DNA of 64,000 bases from Burkholderia latens. Its GTDB lineage: Bacteria > Pseudomonadota > Gammaproteobacteria > Burkholderiales > Burkholderiaceae. A model generated the notes under the pieces. The model was not told where the DNA came from. It did no database searches and saw only the letters and a program-made list of their open reading frames with translations. A program made the position numbers and the translations under genes. The stretch is taken from positions 62,001 through 126,000 of the forward strand of contig NZ_CABVPL010000005.1 of assembly GCF_902499045.1 (NCBI RefSeq), given 5' to 3'. Below, in pieces: positions 35,457 to 45,193 of the stretch (the first letter of the stretch is position 1; each line of letters begins with the position of its first letter).

Positions 35457-37247
35457 TCAGAACTGGTCTTCCGTCAACGCGAGCACGCTCTCGTTGCCCT
35501 TCGCGCCGACGATCGACGCTTCGAGCGCGCCTGCCTGCACGAGCACGTGTTCGGCATAGCATTGCGCGATCGCGATCTTCGCGTCGAAGAACGCGGTGTC
35601 GCTCGCGCGGTTCGCGTGCGCGGCCAGTAGCGCGCGCGCCATCTGCCATCCGCACAGCACGACGCCCGCGAGCTTCAGGTACGGCACGCTGCCCGCAAAC
35701 ACCGCGTTCGGGTCCTGCTTCGCGTTCGCGAGCACGTAGTCGACCGCCGCCGACAATGCGCGCGCGCCCTTCTCCAGTTGCACCTTCATCGACGCGGCCG
35801 CCGCGCCGTCGATCTTGCCGAGCGCCGCGACCGTGTCGCCGATCTCGGCGATCAGCGCCTTCGCGACCGCGCCGCCGTCGCGCAGCGTCTTGCGGCCGAC
35901 GAGATCGTTTGCCTGGATCGCGGTCGTGCCTTCGTAGATCGCGAGGATCCGCGCGTCGCGGTAGTACTGCGCGGCGCCGGTTTCCTCGATGAAGCCCATC
36001 CCGCCGTGCACCTGTACGCCGAGGCTCGCCACGTCGTTCACCATCTCCGTGCTCCAGCCCTTCACGACCGGCACCAGATATTCGTAGATCGCCTGATGAC
36101 GTGCGCGCGTCGCGTCGTCCGAATGACGGTGGGCAATGTCGCTGTGCGCGGCGGCCACGTACGCGAGTGCGCGCGCGCCTTCGGTCAGCGCGCGCATCGT
36201 GCCGAGCATCCGGCGCACGTCCGGGTGATGGATGATGGTCACCGACTGCTTCGCCGATCCGTCGACCGGGCGGCTCTGCACGCGCTCCTTCGCGAACGCG
36301 GCGGCCTTCTGGTACGCGCGGTCGGCGACGCCGATCCCCTGCATCCCGACGCCGAAGCGCGCGGCGTTCATCATGATGAACATGTATTCGAGGCCGCGAT
36401 TCTCTTCGCCGACCAGATAACCGGTCGCGCCGCCGTGATCGCCGTATTGCAGCACCGCGGTCGGGCTCGCCTTGATCCCGAGCTTGTGCTCGATCGACAC
36501 GCAATGCACGTCGTTGCGTGCGCCGAGCGAGCCGTCTTCGTTGACGAGGAACTTCGGCACGATGAACAGCGAAATGCCCTTCACGCCTTCCGGCGCGTTC
36601 GGCGTGCGCGCGAGCACCAGGTGGACGATGTTGTCCGCCATGTCGTGCTCGCCCCACGTGATGAAGATCTTCGTGCCGAACACCTTGTACGTGCCGTCGC
36701 CCTGCGGCTCGGCGCGCGAGCGCACGAGCGCGAGATCCGAGCCGGCCTGCGGCTCGGTCAGGTTCATCGTGCCCGTCCATTCGCCCGAGATCAGCTTCGG
36801 CACGTAGCGCTGCTTCTGCTCGTCGGTGCCGGCCGTCAGCAGCGCCTCGATCGCGCCGTCGGTGAGCAGCGGACACAGCGCGAACGACAGGTTCGATGCA
36901 TTCAGCATTTCGATGCAGGGCGTCGCGATCAGCTTCGGCAGTCCCTGGCCGTCGTATTCGGCCGGATGCTGCAGGCCTTGCCAGCCGCCTTCGACGAACT
37001 GGCGGAACGCGGCGCCGAAGCCGGGCGTCGCGGTCACGACGCCGTCCTTCCAGCTGCTCGGGTTGCGGTCGCCCTCGACGTTCAGCGGCGCCAGCACTTC
37101 GCCGCAGAATTTCGCGGATTCGTCGAGCACGGCCTGCGCGGTGTCGTAGCCGGCTTCCTCGAAGCCCGGCAGCTGCGCAACGGTGTCGATGCCCGCGAGT
37201 TCCTTCAGCACGAACAGCATGTCCTTGACAGGGGCGTTATAGCTCAT
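35457..37247 (-). CDS. Acyl-CoA dehydrogenase, long form with C-terminal extension
   Basis: 596 residues, longer than the ~390 of the short form. N-terminal, middle (GTMNLTEPQAGSDLALVRSRA) and C-terminal acyl-CoA dehydrogenase domains are followed by an ~130-residue extension of the AcdA/DmdC type. The YEGTTAIQANDLVGRK segment carries the catalytic-region Glu. This subfamily acts on medium/long-chain acyl-CoA or on 3-methylmercaptopropionyl-CoA; the neighbouring thiolase and ETF-QO favour fatty acyl-CoA. It is the first gene of the minus-strand beta-oxidation set and divergent from pntA. Confidence 0.92.
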   Translation of the reverse strand: MSYNAPVKDMLFVLKELAGIDTVAQLPGFEEAGYDTAQAVLDESAKFCGEVLAPLNVEGDRNPSSWKDGVVTATPGFGAAFRQFVEGGWQGLQHPAEYDGQGLPKLIATPCIEMLNASNLSFALCPLLTDGAIEALLTAGTDEQKQRYVPKLISGEWTGTMNLTEPQAGSDLALVRSRAEPQGDGTYKVFGTKIFITWGEHDMADNIVHLVLARTPNAPEGVKGISLFIVPKFLVNEDGSLGARNDVHCVSIEHKLGIKASPTAVLQYGDHGGATGYLVGEENRGLEYMFIMMNAARFGVGMQGIGVADRAYQKAAAFAKERVQSRPVDGSAKQSVTIIHHPDVRRMLGTMRALTEGARALAYVAAAHSDIAHRHSDDATRARHQAIYEYLVPVVKGWSTEMVNDVASLGVQVHGGMGFIEETGAAQYYRDARILAIYEGTTAIQANDLVGRKTLRDGGAVAKALIAEIGDTVAALGKIDGAAAASMKVQLEKGARALSAAVDYVLANAKQDPNAVFAGSVPYLKLAGVVLCGWQMARALLAAHANRASDTAFFDAKIAIAQCYAEHVLVQAGALEASIVGAKGNESVLALTEDQF

Positions 37248-37727
37248 GGTCGATGTTCCAAATCAGGCGGTGAATGAGGCGCGCGGCCCGGGCGGCTGCG
37301 GCAAAACCGGCCACCGCCTGGCGACGTCGTGGCCATCGTAATGCCGAACCGGCCGGTTTCCAGTGTCATATCCGGCCCAGATGGTGACAAAATCGGCCAC
37401 GGGATAGGCGGACGATCCGCGCCCGGCCCGGCCGGCCGCGGGTCCGGCCGGCATCGGTTTCGGCGCAAGCGGCAAGCAACCCGCGTAGCGGCCGGCGTGC
37501 GTCGATAAAACACAACAGTGCAGCGAAGGACATGCTCGACGCGACCCCATGCTGCACTTCCCCGCCACAGGGGCCGATCGCCGGGAAAGCGTCATCCGCG
37601 CACTGCGAACGACCGTTCATTTTTTTGATGCAATCACGCAACCTGTCCACAAAACACCCGCGTGATTCTGGTACCTTGACGCACCGGCCCGAGCGCTTCG
37701 CGATGGCCATCACCCATCTTTCATACT
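37248..37727. other. Divergent promoter region, acyl-CoA dehydrogenase / pntA
   Basis: 480 bases with promoters for two operons. An imperfect inverted repeat with GGCCGG arms surrounds 37340-37370 (GCCGGTTTCCAG...ATATCCGGC) and could be a FadR/TetR-type operator. Upstream of pntA there is no strong ribosome binding site. No credible small gene. Confidence 0.4.
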
Positions 37728-39329
37728 ATGACATTACAGATTGGGATTCCTCTGGAGACAGCCACCGGCGAACGGCGCGTCGCGACCGTGCCCGAAGTGG
37801 TCGAGAAGCTGATCAAGCTGGGGTTTTCGGTAGTCGTCCAAAGCGGCGCCGGTGCCGGCGCGAACTTTGACGACGACGCGTATCGCGCGGCCGGCGCGAG
37901 CATCGCCGCGACCCCGGCCGAGCTCTGGTCGGGCAGCGACATCGTGCTCAAGGTGCGCCCGCCGAGCCCCGACGAAGTCGCGCTGATGCGCGAAGGCGGC
38001 ACGCTGATCGGCTTCGTATGGCCCGCGCAGAACCCCGAGCTGATGCAGCAGCTCGCCGCGAAGCGCGCGACCGTGCTCGCGATCGATTCGCTGCCGCGCA
38101 CGCTGTCGCGCGCGCAGAAGATGGACGCGCTCACGTCGATGGCCGGCATCAGCGGCTATCGCGCGGTGATCGAGGCCGCGCATGCGTTCGGCCGCTTCCT
38201 GAACGGGCAGGTGACGGCTGCCGGCAAGATCCCGCCGGCCAAGGTGTTCATCGCCGGCGCCGGCGTGGCCGGCCTGGCCGCGATCGGCACGGCCGCGAGC
38301 CTCGGCGCGATCGTGCGGGCGAACGACACGCGAGCGGAGGTGGCCGATCAGGTCAAGTCGCTCGGCGGCGAGTTCGTCAAGGTGGACTACGAAGAGGAAG
38401 GCTCCGGCGGCGGCGGTTACGCGAAGGTGATGAGCGAAGGCTTCCAGCAGGCGCAGCGCGCGATGTACGCGCAGCAGGCGAAGGACGCCGACATCATCAT
38501 CACGACCGCGCTGATCCCCGGCAAGCCGGCGCCGAAGCTGATCACCGCCGAGATGGTGCAGTCGATGAAGCCCGGCAGCGTGATCGTCGACATGGCCGCC
38601 GAACAGGGCGGCAACTGCGAATTGACCGTACCCGGCGAGGCCGTCGTGCGCCACGGCGTGACGATCGTCGGCTATACCGACCTCGCATCGCGCCTGTCGC
38701 GGCAGTCGTCGACGCTTTATGCGACGAACCTGCTGCGCGTGATCGAGGAGCTGTGCAAGGGCAAGGACGGCACGATCAACGTCGACTTCGACGACGACGC
38801 GATCCGCGGCCTCACCGTGATCAAGGAAGGCAACGTGACGTGGCCGCCGCCGCCGATCAAGCAGGCGGTCGTCGCGCCGAAGCCCGCGGCGGCCGCACCC
38901 GCGGCCGCCGCGCCGGCGAAGTCGAAAGGCCACGGCCACAGCGGCGAGCCGATGTCGGCGAAGGCGCTCGCGATCGTGTTCGCGATCGGCGCGGTCGCGT
39001 TCCTGCTCGTCGGCCAGTTCGCGCCGGCCAGCTTCCTGTCGCACTTCACGGTGTTCGTGCTCGCGTGCTTCGTCGGCTACATGGTGATCTGGAACGTCAC
39101 GCCGTCGCTGCACACGCCGCTGATGAGCGTGACCAACGCGATCTCGTCGATCATCGCGATCGGCGCGCTCGTGCAGGTCGCGCCGCCGCTGGGCGAGCTC
39201 GCCAATGCCGGCGACCGTCCGTCCGGGCTGATCCTCGGCCTCGCGGTCGGCGCGCTCACGCTCACGGCCGTCAACATGTTCGGCGGCTTCGCGGTCACGC
39301 GCCGCATGCTGGCGATGTTCCGCAAATAA
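37728..39329 (+). CDS. pntA: NAD(P) transhydrogenase subunit alpha
   Basis: 533 residues. Domain I, residues 1-375, binds NAD(H); the Rossmann motif is [18 protein letters not shown] with the adenine-ribose contact at NDTRAEV. An Ala/Pro-rich linker (about 385-410) leads to four membrane helices at the C-terminus (alpha-2 part), so the alpha-1 and alpha-2 segments are fused as in E. coli. The proton-pumping enzyme uses the proton gradient to make NADPH from NADH. It is followed by pntB after 13 bases. It is divergent from the fatty-acid operon, which would supply NADH. Confidence 0.95.
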   Translation: MTLQIGIPLETATGERRVATVPEVVEKLIKLGFSVVVQSGAGAGANFDDDAYRAAGASIAATPAELWSGSDIVLKVRPPSPDEVALMREGGTLIGFVWPAQNPELMQQLAAKRATVLAIDSLPRTLSRAQKMDALTSMAGISGYRAVIEAAHAFGRFLNGQVTAAGKIPPAKVFIAGAGVAGLAAIGTAASLGAIVRANDTRAEVADQVKSLGGEFVKVDYEEEGSGGGGYAKVMSEGFQQAQRAMYAQQAKDADIIITTALIPGKPAPKLITAEMVQSMKPGSVIVDMAAEQGGNCELTVPGEAVVRHGVTIVGYTDLASRLSRQSSTLYATNLLRVIEELCKGKDGTINVDFDDDAIRGLTVIKEGNVTWPPPPIKQAVVAPKPAAAAPAAAAPAKSKGHGHSGEPMSAKALAIVFAIGAVAFLLVGQFAPASFLSHFTVFVLACFVGYMVIWNVTPSLHTPLMSVTNAISSIIAIGALVQVAPPLGELANAGDRPSGLILGLAVGALTLTAVNMFGGFAVTRRMLAMFRK

Positions 39330-39342
39330 GGGGACAACAATA

Positions 39343-40755
39343 ATGACTTCCAACCTGACCACCGTCTCCTATATCGGCGCCGCGATCCTGTTCATCCTGA
39401 GCCTCGGCGGCCTCGCGAACCCCGAAACTGCGCGCCGCGGCAACCTGCTCGGGATGATCGGCATGCTGATCGCCGTGCTGGCGACCGTCGCCGGCCCGCG
39501 CGTGTCGGCCGCGGGCATTCCGTACGTGATCGCCGCGCTCGTCGTCGGCGGCGCGATCGGCCTGTACGCCGCGAAGAAAGTGCAGATGACGCAGATGCCC
39601 GAACTGGTCGCGCTGATGCACAGCCTGGTCGGTCTCGCGGCGTGCCTCGTCGGCTTCGCGAGCTACGTCGACACGTCGCTGCAGTTCACCGGCGCGGAGA
39701 AGGCGATCCATGAAGTGGAAATTTACGTCGGGATCCTGATCGGCGCCGTGACGTTCGCGGGCTCGATCATCGCGTTCGGCAAGCTGTCGGGCAAGATCGG
39801 CGGCAAGCCGCTTCTGCTGCCCGCACGGCACTGGCTGAACCTGGCCGCGCTGCTGATCGTGATCTACTTCGGCCGCGCGTTCCTGCATGCGGAAACGATC
39901 CAGGACGGCATGCTGCCGCTCGTCGTGATGACCGTGATCTCGCTGCTGTTCGGCGTGCACATGGTGATGGCGATCGGCGGCGCCGACATGCCCGTCGTCG
40001 TGTCGATGCTGAACAGCTACTCGGGGTGGGCGGCCGCCGCGACCGGCTTCATGCTCGGCAACGACCTGCTGATCGTGATCGGCGCGCTGGTCGGCTCGTC
40101 GGGTGCGATCCTGTCGTACATCATGTGCCGCGCGATGAACCGCAACTTCATCAGCGTGATCGCCGGCGGCTTCGGCAGCGGCGCCGGCGCACCGGCGGCA
40201 GCGGGCGGCGGCGCGCAACCGGCCGGCGAAGCGGTCGCGGTGAGTGCCGCGGAAACGGCCGAGCTGCTGCGCGAGGCGAAGCGCGTGATCATCGTACCCG
40301 GCTATGGGATGGCCGTTGCGCAAGCCCAGCACACGGTGTTCGAGCTGACGAAGCTGCTGCGCGAGAAAGGCGTCGACGTGCGTTTCGCGATCCATCCGGT
40401 CGCAGGCCGCATGCCGGGCCACATGAACGTGCTGCTGGCCGAGGCGAAGGTCCCGTACGACATCGTGATGGAGATGGACGAGATCAACGGCGATTTCCCC
40501 GAAGCCGACGTGTCGATGGTGATCGGCGCGAACGACATCGTGAACCCGGCCGCGCAGGACGATCCGTCGAGCCCGATCGCCGGCATGCCGGTGCTCGAAG
40601 TGTGGAAGGCGAAGACGTCGATCGTGATGAAGCGCAGCATGGCGTCCGGCTATGCGGGCGTCGACAATCCGCTGTTCTACAAGGACAACAACCGCATGTT
40701 GTTCGGCGACGCGAAGTCGATGCTCGACGAGATCTTCGGTGCGTTGAAGGCCTGA
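39343..40755 (+). CDS. pntB: NAD(P) transhydrogenase subunit beta
   Basis: 470 residues. About nine membrane helices fill residues 1-260, including the proton-channel region with [18 protein letters not shown]. The NADP(H)-binding domain III follows: [52 protein letters not shown] and [18 protein letters not shown] are all family-invariant regions. Works as a partner of PntA in an alpha2-beta2 complex of the inner membrane. A GC-rich inverted repeat shortly after the stop (CCCGC...GCGGG near 40760-40785) may end the operon, without a T run. Confidence 0.96.
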   Translation: MTSNLTTVSYIGAAILFILSLGGLANPETARRGNLLGMIGMLIAVLATVAGPRVSAAGIPYVIAALVVGGAIGLYAAKKVQMTQMPELVALMHSLVGLAACLVGFASYVDTSLQFTGAEKAIHEVEIYVGILIGAVTFAGSIIAFGKLSGKIGGKPLLLPARHWLNLAALLIVIYFGRAFLHAETIQDGMLPLVVMTVISLLFGVHMVMAIGGADMPVVVSMLNSYSGWAAAATGFMLGNDLLIVIGALVGSSGAILSYIMCRAMNRNFISVIAGGFGSGAGAPAAAGGGAQPAGEAVAVSAAETAELLREAKRVIIVPGYGMAVAQAQHTVFELTKLLREKGVDVRFAIHPVAGRMPGHMNVLLAEAKVPYDIVMEMDEINGDFPEADVSMVIGANDIVNPAAQDDPSSPIAGMPVLEVWKAKTSIVMKRSMASGYAGVDNPLFYKDNNRMLFGDAKSMLDEIFGALKA

Positions 40756-40941
40756 AACCCGCCTGCGCGGCGCCTGAGCGGGCTACAAGACCGGCTCCCG
40801 CTCCGGCGCCGCGCAGGCGTCGAACCGTAGTCGCCGGGCCGGGGGGAGGACGCGCTGCCTCGATGACGCCGCCCCGATGGAAGCCGTCCATGGGATCGCG
40901 CGAAGGATGCCGGTTATGGGAGCAGATTCGACGCAGCCGCG

Positions 40942-41988
40942 TTACGCGCGCCGCCGGTAAGTCCCCGGCGTACTGCCCGTCCAATGCCGGAACGCGCGAT
41001 GAAACGCGCTCGGATCGTCGAAGCCGATATCGGCGCCGATCGCCGCGATTGTGTCGAGCGTGTCGGTCAGCCGCTGGATCGCGATGTCGCGCCGCAGTTC
41101 GTCCTTCAACGCCTGGAACGTCGTGCCTTCCGCGGCCAGGTGCCGGCTCAGCGTGCGCACCGAGCAATGCAGATGCTCGGCGGCCTGATCGATCACCGGC
41201 AGCTCGGGCAGCGCCGCAGACAGATACTGCCGCACGCGATGACACACGAGTTGCTCGCTGAACGATTCGAAGATCCAGTCGCCCGGCGCGCGCGCGAGGA
41301 ACTTGCGCAGGTTGCGCTTGCTCTGCCGGATCGGCGCGTTCAGGTAGTCGGCGCTGAAGCGCATCAGCGTGCGTTCGCAGTCGAACTGCACGGCGCCCGT
41401 GAAGAAGTACAGGTGCTCGACCGCGTGGCGCGGCCGCGGACACGCGAGCTCGATCTTCAGCAGCGGAATCTTCTGCCCGATCAGCCACGAACACACGCCG
41501 TGCACGAGCTTGAGCATCAGCTCCTGGCCGAGCGCGCCGATCGGACCGACGGCCGGGTTCGGCCGCAGCAGCACCTGCGCGACCAGACCGTCGCGCTTCG
41601 ATTCGACGAAGAAGTCGTCGAGCAGGATATGGAAGAACTGGCCGAAACGATGCAGCGCCGTTTCGAGGTTGCGCGCATCGAGCAGGCTCAGGCACAGATA
41701 CTTCAGCGTGCCGCCGCGCAGCGGGCGCGAAAAGATGCCGGGCATCTCGTCGTCGAGATCGATCGCGAGCGTGCGGTACAGCGTCGAGAACTGCTCTTCC
41801 GTCACGCGCGCATGCGGCTCGGCGAGCAGCTCGAGCGGGATGCCGGCGCCGCGCAGGTAGCGCTCGACCACGTCGCGCTGCACACCCGCGCTCGCCAGAA
41901 AACCGTTGACGAGCGAGATCGGCACCGTCGCGCTCGGCGAAGGCAGCGCTCGCCCGGGCCGGGCGGAAGGTGAGTCTGAACCGGTCAT
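40942..41988 (-). CDS. AraC family regulator, arabinose-binding-like N-terminal domain
   Basis: 348 residues from ATG 41988; the open frame extends upstream but is antisense-like beyond the start. Residues about 30-210 are the PF12625-type domain found in regulators of fatty-acid and aromatic catabolism (LVNGFLASAGVQRDVVERYLRGAGIPLELL). The C-terminal helix-turn-helix pair is LPVIDQAAEHLHCSVRTLSRHLAAEGTTF and IGADIGFDDPSAFHRAFRHWTG. It lies next to the acyl-CoA ligase gene on the same strand and probably controls acyl-CoA metabolism. Confidence 0.87.
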   Translation of the reverse strand: MTGSDSPSARPGRALPSPSATVPISLVNGFLASAGVQRDVVERYLRGAGIPLELLAEPHARVTEEQFSTLYRTLAIDLDDEMPGIFSRPLRGGTLKYLCLSLLDARNLETALHRFGQFFHILLDDFFVESKRDGLVAQVLLRPNPAVGPIGALGQELMLKLVHGVCSWLIGQKIPLLKIELACPRPRHAVEHLYFFTGAVQFDCERTLMRFSADYLNAPIRQSKRNLRKFLARAPGDWIFESFSEQLVCHRVRQYLSAALPELPVIDQAAEHLHCSVRTLSRHLAAEGTTFQALKDELRRDIAIQRLTDTLDTIAAIGADIGFDDPSAFHRAFRHWTGSTPGTYRRRA

Positions 41989-42119
41989 CGCGTCCCCGTC
42001 GATCGAACCGCTCGCATTGTACTTGAGCGGCCCATGCCGGGCTGTCGGCGCGCTCGCGGCGTTGCCGGCTGACGGCGCACCGGCCCGCGCGGCGCCGGAC
42101 GGGCGACGCTGCGACGCCA

Positions 42120-43754
42120 TCAGCCGGCGCGGCCGAGTTCCCGGCGCAGGATCTTGCCGACCGTCGATTTCGGCAGGCGCTCGACCACGCGGATCAGCTT
42201 CGGCACCTTGTAGGCCGCGAGATTCGCGCGGCAATGCGCGACGATCGCGTCCTCGGTCACGGCCGCGTCCGGCGCGAGCACCACGAACAGCTTGACGGCC
42301 TCGCCGGTGCGCTCGTCCGGCACGCCGATGCACGCGCACTCGGCGATGCCGGGCAACGCGGTCGCGACCGCTTCGACCTCGTTCGGGTACACGTTGAAGC
42401 CCGACACGATGATCATGTCCTTCTTGCGATCGACGATCTTCAGGAAGCCGGCCGCGTCGAACACGCCGATGTCGCCGGTGCGGAAGTAGCCGTCCGCGGT
42501 GAACGCGGCCGCGTTCGCTTCCGGCTTTTGCCAATAGCCGCCCATCACCTGCGGCCCCCGCACGCAAATCTCGCCCGCTTCGCCGATCGCCACCTCGCGA
42601 TCCTGATCGTCGAGCAGCTTCACGTCGGTCGACGGCAGCGGCACGCCCGTCGTGCCCGTGAACGCGTCGATTGACTGCGGATTGAACGAGACCACCGGCG
42701 ACGTCTCCGACAGCCCGTATCCCTCGCGGATGAAATTGCCCGTCACCGCCTTCCAGCGCGCGGAGATCACGTCGATCACCGCGGCACCGCCGCCGGCCGA
42801 CAGCTTCAGCCGCGACCAGTCGACTTCCTTCAGCCGCGGATGGCCGACGAGCCCCGCATACAGCGTGTTCACGCCGACGAACACCGACGGCCGCGCGGCC
42901 TTCAGCACGTCGATGAAGCCGTCCATGTCGCGCGGATTCGCGACGAGCCAGTTCTCCGCGCCGATCGCGAAGTAGGACAGGAAGTTCACCGTCAGCGCGA
43001 AGATGTGATACAGCGGGATCGCCGTCACGACGACCTCCTCGCCCGGCTGCCGCGCGGCCGGCACGATCGCCGCGAACTGTTCGATGTTCGCGACCAGATT
43101 GCGGTGCGACAGCGCGGCGCCCTTCGACAGCCCCGTCGTGCCGCCGGTGTACTGCAGCAGCAACAGATCGGCGCCGCCGAGCGCGACGGGTTCGAATGCG
43201 AGCGATTCGCCGGCGGCGAGCGCATCCGCGAGCGCGATCGAGCCGGGCGGCAGTGCGTCGCACGCGCCGGCCGGCGCATCGACGACGCCGAGATCGCCGC
43301 GCCCCACGCCGAGCACGGTCCGCACGCGCGTGCTGCCGACCACGTCGGCGAACGTGCCCATCGAGCCGCCACACACCACCGCCACTTCGACGCCTGCATC
43401 GTCGAGCTGATGTTGGAGTTCGTGCGCGGTGTAGAACGGGTTCACGTTGACCTGGATCGCGCCGATCCGCGCAAGTGCGACGAACACGACCGGGAACGCG
43501 AGCACGTTGGGCAGCATCACCGCGACGCGGTCGCCCTTGCGCACGCCGACGACCTGCTGCAGGTACGCGGCGAGCGCGCGCGACCGACGGCCGACGTCGG
43601 CGTACGTGAGCGTGCGGCCGAGCGCGCGGAAGGCCGGACGCTCGGCGAAACGGTGCATCGCGTCGTCCAGCAGCGCGGTTACGGAAGGAAAGCGATCGGC
43701 GTCGATCTCGGCGGGGATCGAGCCGTACGAGCCGATCCAGTGTCTCTTCGTCAT
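42120..43754 (-). CDS. Long/medium-chain fatty acid-CoA ligase (FadD-like)
   Basis: 544 residues from ATG 43754, preceded by GAGGAGC. AMP-forming ligase motifs in order: phosphate-binding YTGGTTGLSKGAA at about 175-188, GYGLSETSPVVS near 330, FRTGDIGVFD near 425, GFNVYPNEVE near 450, and the catalytic Lys in PKSTVGKILRREL at the C-terminus. It activates a fatty acid to acyl-CoA with ATP, feeding the acyl-CoA dehydrogenase set at 31.6-37.2 kb. It is flanked by two AraC regulators of the same subfamily, one divergent. Confidence 0.92.
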   Translation of the reverse strand: MTKRHWIGSYGSIPAEIDADRFPSVTALLDDAMHRFAERPAFRALGRTLTYADVGRRSRALAAYLQQVVGVRKGDRVAVMLPNVLAFPVVFVALARIGAIQVNVNPFYTAHELQHQLDDAGVEVAVVCGGSMGTFADVVGSTRVRTVLGVGRGDLGVVDAPAGACDALPPGSIALADALAAGESLAFEPVALGGADLLLLQYTGGTTGLSKGAALSHRNLVANIEQFAAIVPAARQPGEEVVVTAIPLYHIFALTVNFLSYFAIGAENWLVANPRDMDGFIDVLKAARPSVFVGVNTLYAGLVGHPRLKEVDWSRLKLSAGGGAAVIDVISARWKAVTGNFIREGYGLSETSPVVSFNPQSIDAFTGTTGVPLPSTDVKLLDDQDREVAIGEAGEICVRGPQVMGGYWQKPEANAAAFTADGYFRTGDIGVFDAAGFLKIVDRKKDMIIVSGFNVYPNEVEAVATALPGIAECACIGVPDERTGEAVKLFVVLAPDAAVTEDAIVAHCRANLAAYKVPKLIRVVERLPKSTVGKILRRELGRAG

Positions 43755-44074
43755 GTCGTGCTCCTCGGGGGACGGCGCCGGGCAGCGCCGTTCGCACGGC
43801 GGCCCGCGCACCCGGTGGAGCGCGAGCCGTCGCCTGACTGACGACTATCGCCCGCGCGACGCGCGTTGAAAATGATCCCCGCGGCCGAAAAGATGATCGA
43901 AACGGACAGGCAAACGCACGGCGCGAGTCTTTGGCCGCCGGCCCGCGCGCGTCGATGCGCGCGGGCCGGGCCGCTGAAGCCCGTTCGAATCAGGGTGAAC
44001 CCTATGGCGCCGTCGCGCGTTCCGGCGCAGAATCGCGAACCCGCAACGGTATCGAATCGGACGCAGAACCAGCC
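43755..44074. other. Divergent region between acyl-CoA ligase and AraC gene
   Basis: 320 bases. Holds the two divergent promoters. The right-hand open frame extends from 43931 but its codons before ATG 44075 do not look coding. No operator-like repeat is clear to me. Confidence 0.4.
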
Positions 44075-45175
44075 ATGCCGCGCAGTGCGCTCTTGAACCC
44101 GGCGGCCGCGGGCGCCGCCCCGCTGCCGGACGTCCCGCTCCGCCATGCGTTGCGCGAGAAACGCTTCTCGCCGGCGAAGCTCGCCGTGCTCGTCGGCGTC
44201 GCGCAGGAACTCGGCCTCGACGCGGCTGTCGTGCTCGACGGTACCGGCCTGTCGCCGGACGCCGTCGCCGATCCGTTCACGCTCACGTCGGCGCTGCAGT
44301 TCCTGACCGCCGCACGCAACGCGATCGGCCGCTACGACGGCTCCGACCTCGGCGTGCGCGTCGGCCGCCGGCTGCACGCGTCGAGCTACGGGATGTACGG
44401 CTACGCGATGCTGTGCTCGGAGTCGCTCGCGCACGCGTTCGATTCCGCCGTCAAATATCACCAGCTCGCGAACGGGATGCTCGCGATCCGCTGGGTCCAA
44501 CACGGCGACACCGCGTCGTGGCTGTTCCCCGATCCGCATGAAGCGGCGCTGCCCGAGCCGGACCTGCCGCTGTACCGTTTCCTGATCGACATGCAGTTCG
44601 CGCTGCACGTGACCGTCATCAAGGACGTGATGGGCGCGTGGTGCGTGCCGGCCCGCGCGCAGTTCGCGCAGCCGCGGCCGGCGCACGCGGCGCAGCTCGC
44701 GGACGTGCTCGAATGCCCGATCGCGTTCGACCAGCCGCACCATGTGTTGAGCTATCCGGCCGCGTGGCTCATGCGCGCGCCGCAACTCGCCAACCCGATC
44801 ACGGCCGCACAGGTGTCGTCGCACTGCGCGCGCCTGCTCGACGAATTGCGCAGCCAGGCCGGCATCACGCGGCGCGTGTATCAGGAACTCACGCGCACGC
44901 CGGGGCAGTTTCCGGACATCGACGCGATCGCCGATACGCTGTGCATGACGTCGCGCACGCTGCGCCGCAAGCTCGACGCCGAAGGCACGTCGTACAGCGA
45001 GCTGCTGACGAGCGTGCGCAAGGCGCTCGCGATCGACTATCTGAGCACCACGACCCTCGGCACCGAGGACATCGCACTGGCGCTCGGCTTCAGCGACGCC
45101 GTCGGGTTCCGCCATGCGTTCAAGCGCTGGACCGGCATGACGCCGAGCGACGTGCGGCGCAGGCGCGGCGCGTAG
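44075..45175 (+). CDS. AraC family regulator, second member flanking acyl-CoA ligase
   Basis: 366 residues from ATG 44075. The N-terminal PF12625-type domain spans about 35-230 (FSPAKLAVLVGVAQELGLDAAVVLDGTGLSPD; YGMYGYAMLCSESLAHAFDSAVKYHQLANGM). The DNA-binding part is FPDIDAIADTLCMTSRTLRRKLDAEGTSY and IALALGFSDAVGFRHAFKRWTGMTPSDVR. The same architecture as the regulator at 40942, only moderately similar in sequence. Divergence from the ligase gene makes it the most likely direct regulator of it. Confidence 0.88.
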   Translation: MPRSALLNPAAAGAAPLPDVPLRHALREKRFSPAKLAVLVGVAQELGLDAAVVLDGTGLSPDAVADPFTLTSALQFLTAARNAIGRYDGSDLGVRVGRRLHASSYGMYGYAMLCSESLAHAFDSAVKYHQLANGMLAIRWVQHGDTASWLFPDPHEAALPEPDLPLYRFLIDMQFALHVTVIKDVMGAWCVPARAQFAQPRPAHAAQLADVLECPIAFDQPHHVLSYPAAWLMRAPQLANPITAAQVSSHCARLLDELRSQAGITRRVYQELTRTPGQFPDIDAIADTLCMTSRTLRRKLDAEGTSYSELLTSVRKALAIDYLSTTTLGTEDIALALGFSDAVGFRHAFKRWTGMTPSDVRRRRGA

Positions 45176-45192
45176 CGCGGCCGCCGCGCGGT
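45175..45192. terminator. Possible bidirectional terminator between convergent genes
   Basis: GCGCGG, CCG, CCGCGC followed by GGTTT, in the 18 bases between the AraC stop and the sensor kinase stop. The stem is perfect but short and the T run is only three bases, so termination is uncertain. Confidence 0.35.
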
Positions 45193-45193
45193 T

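Noticed and set aside
32489-35992. 1167-codon plus-strand open frame across thiolase and ETF-QO genes
   Set aside because: Runs opposite three certain genes; Arg-rich, no domain. It is a shadow of their codon bias.
35419-36876. 485-codon minus-strand frame overlapping the acyl-CoA dehydrogenase
   Set aside because: It is a shifted frame of the dehydrogenase, Arg-rich, without motifs.
41989-43797. Extension of the AraC gene frame through the acyl-CoA ligase gene
   Set aside because: The overlapping part is a shifted frame of the ligase with Arg/Gly-rich composition; the regulator starts at 41988.
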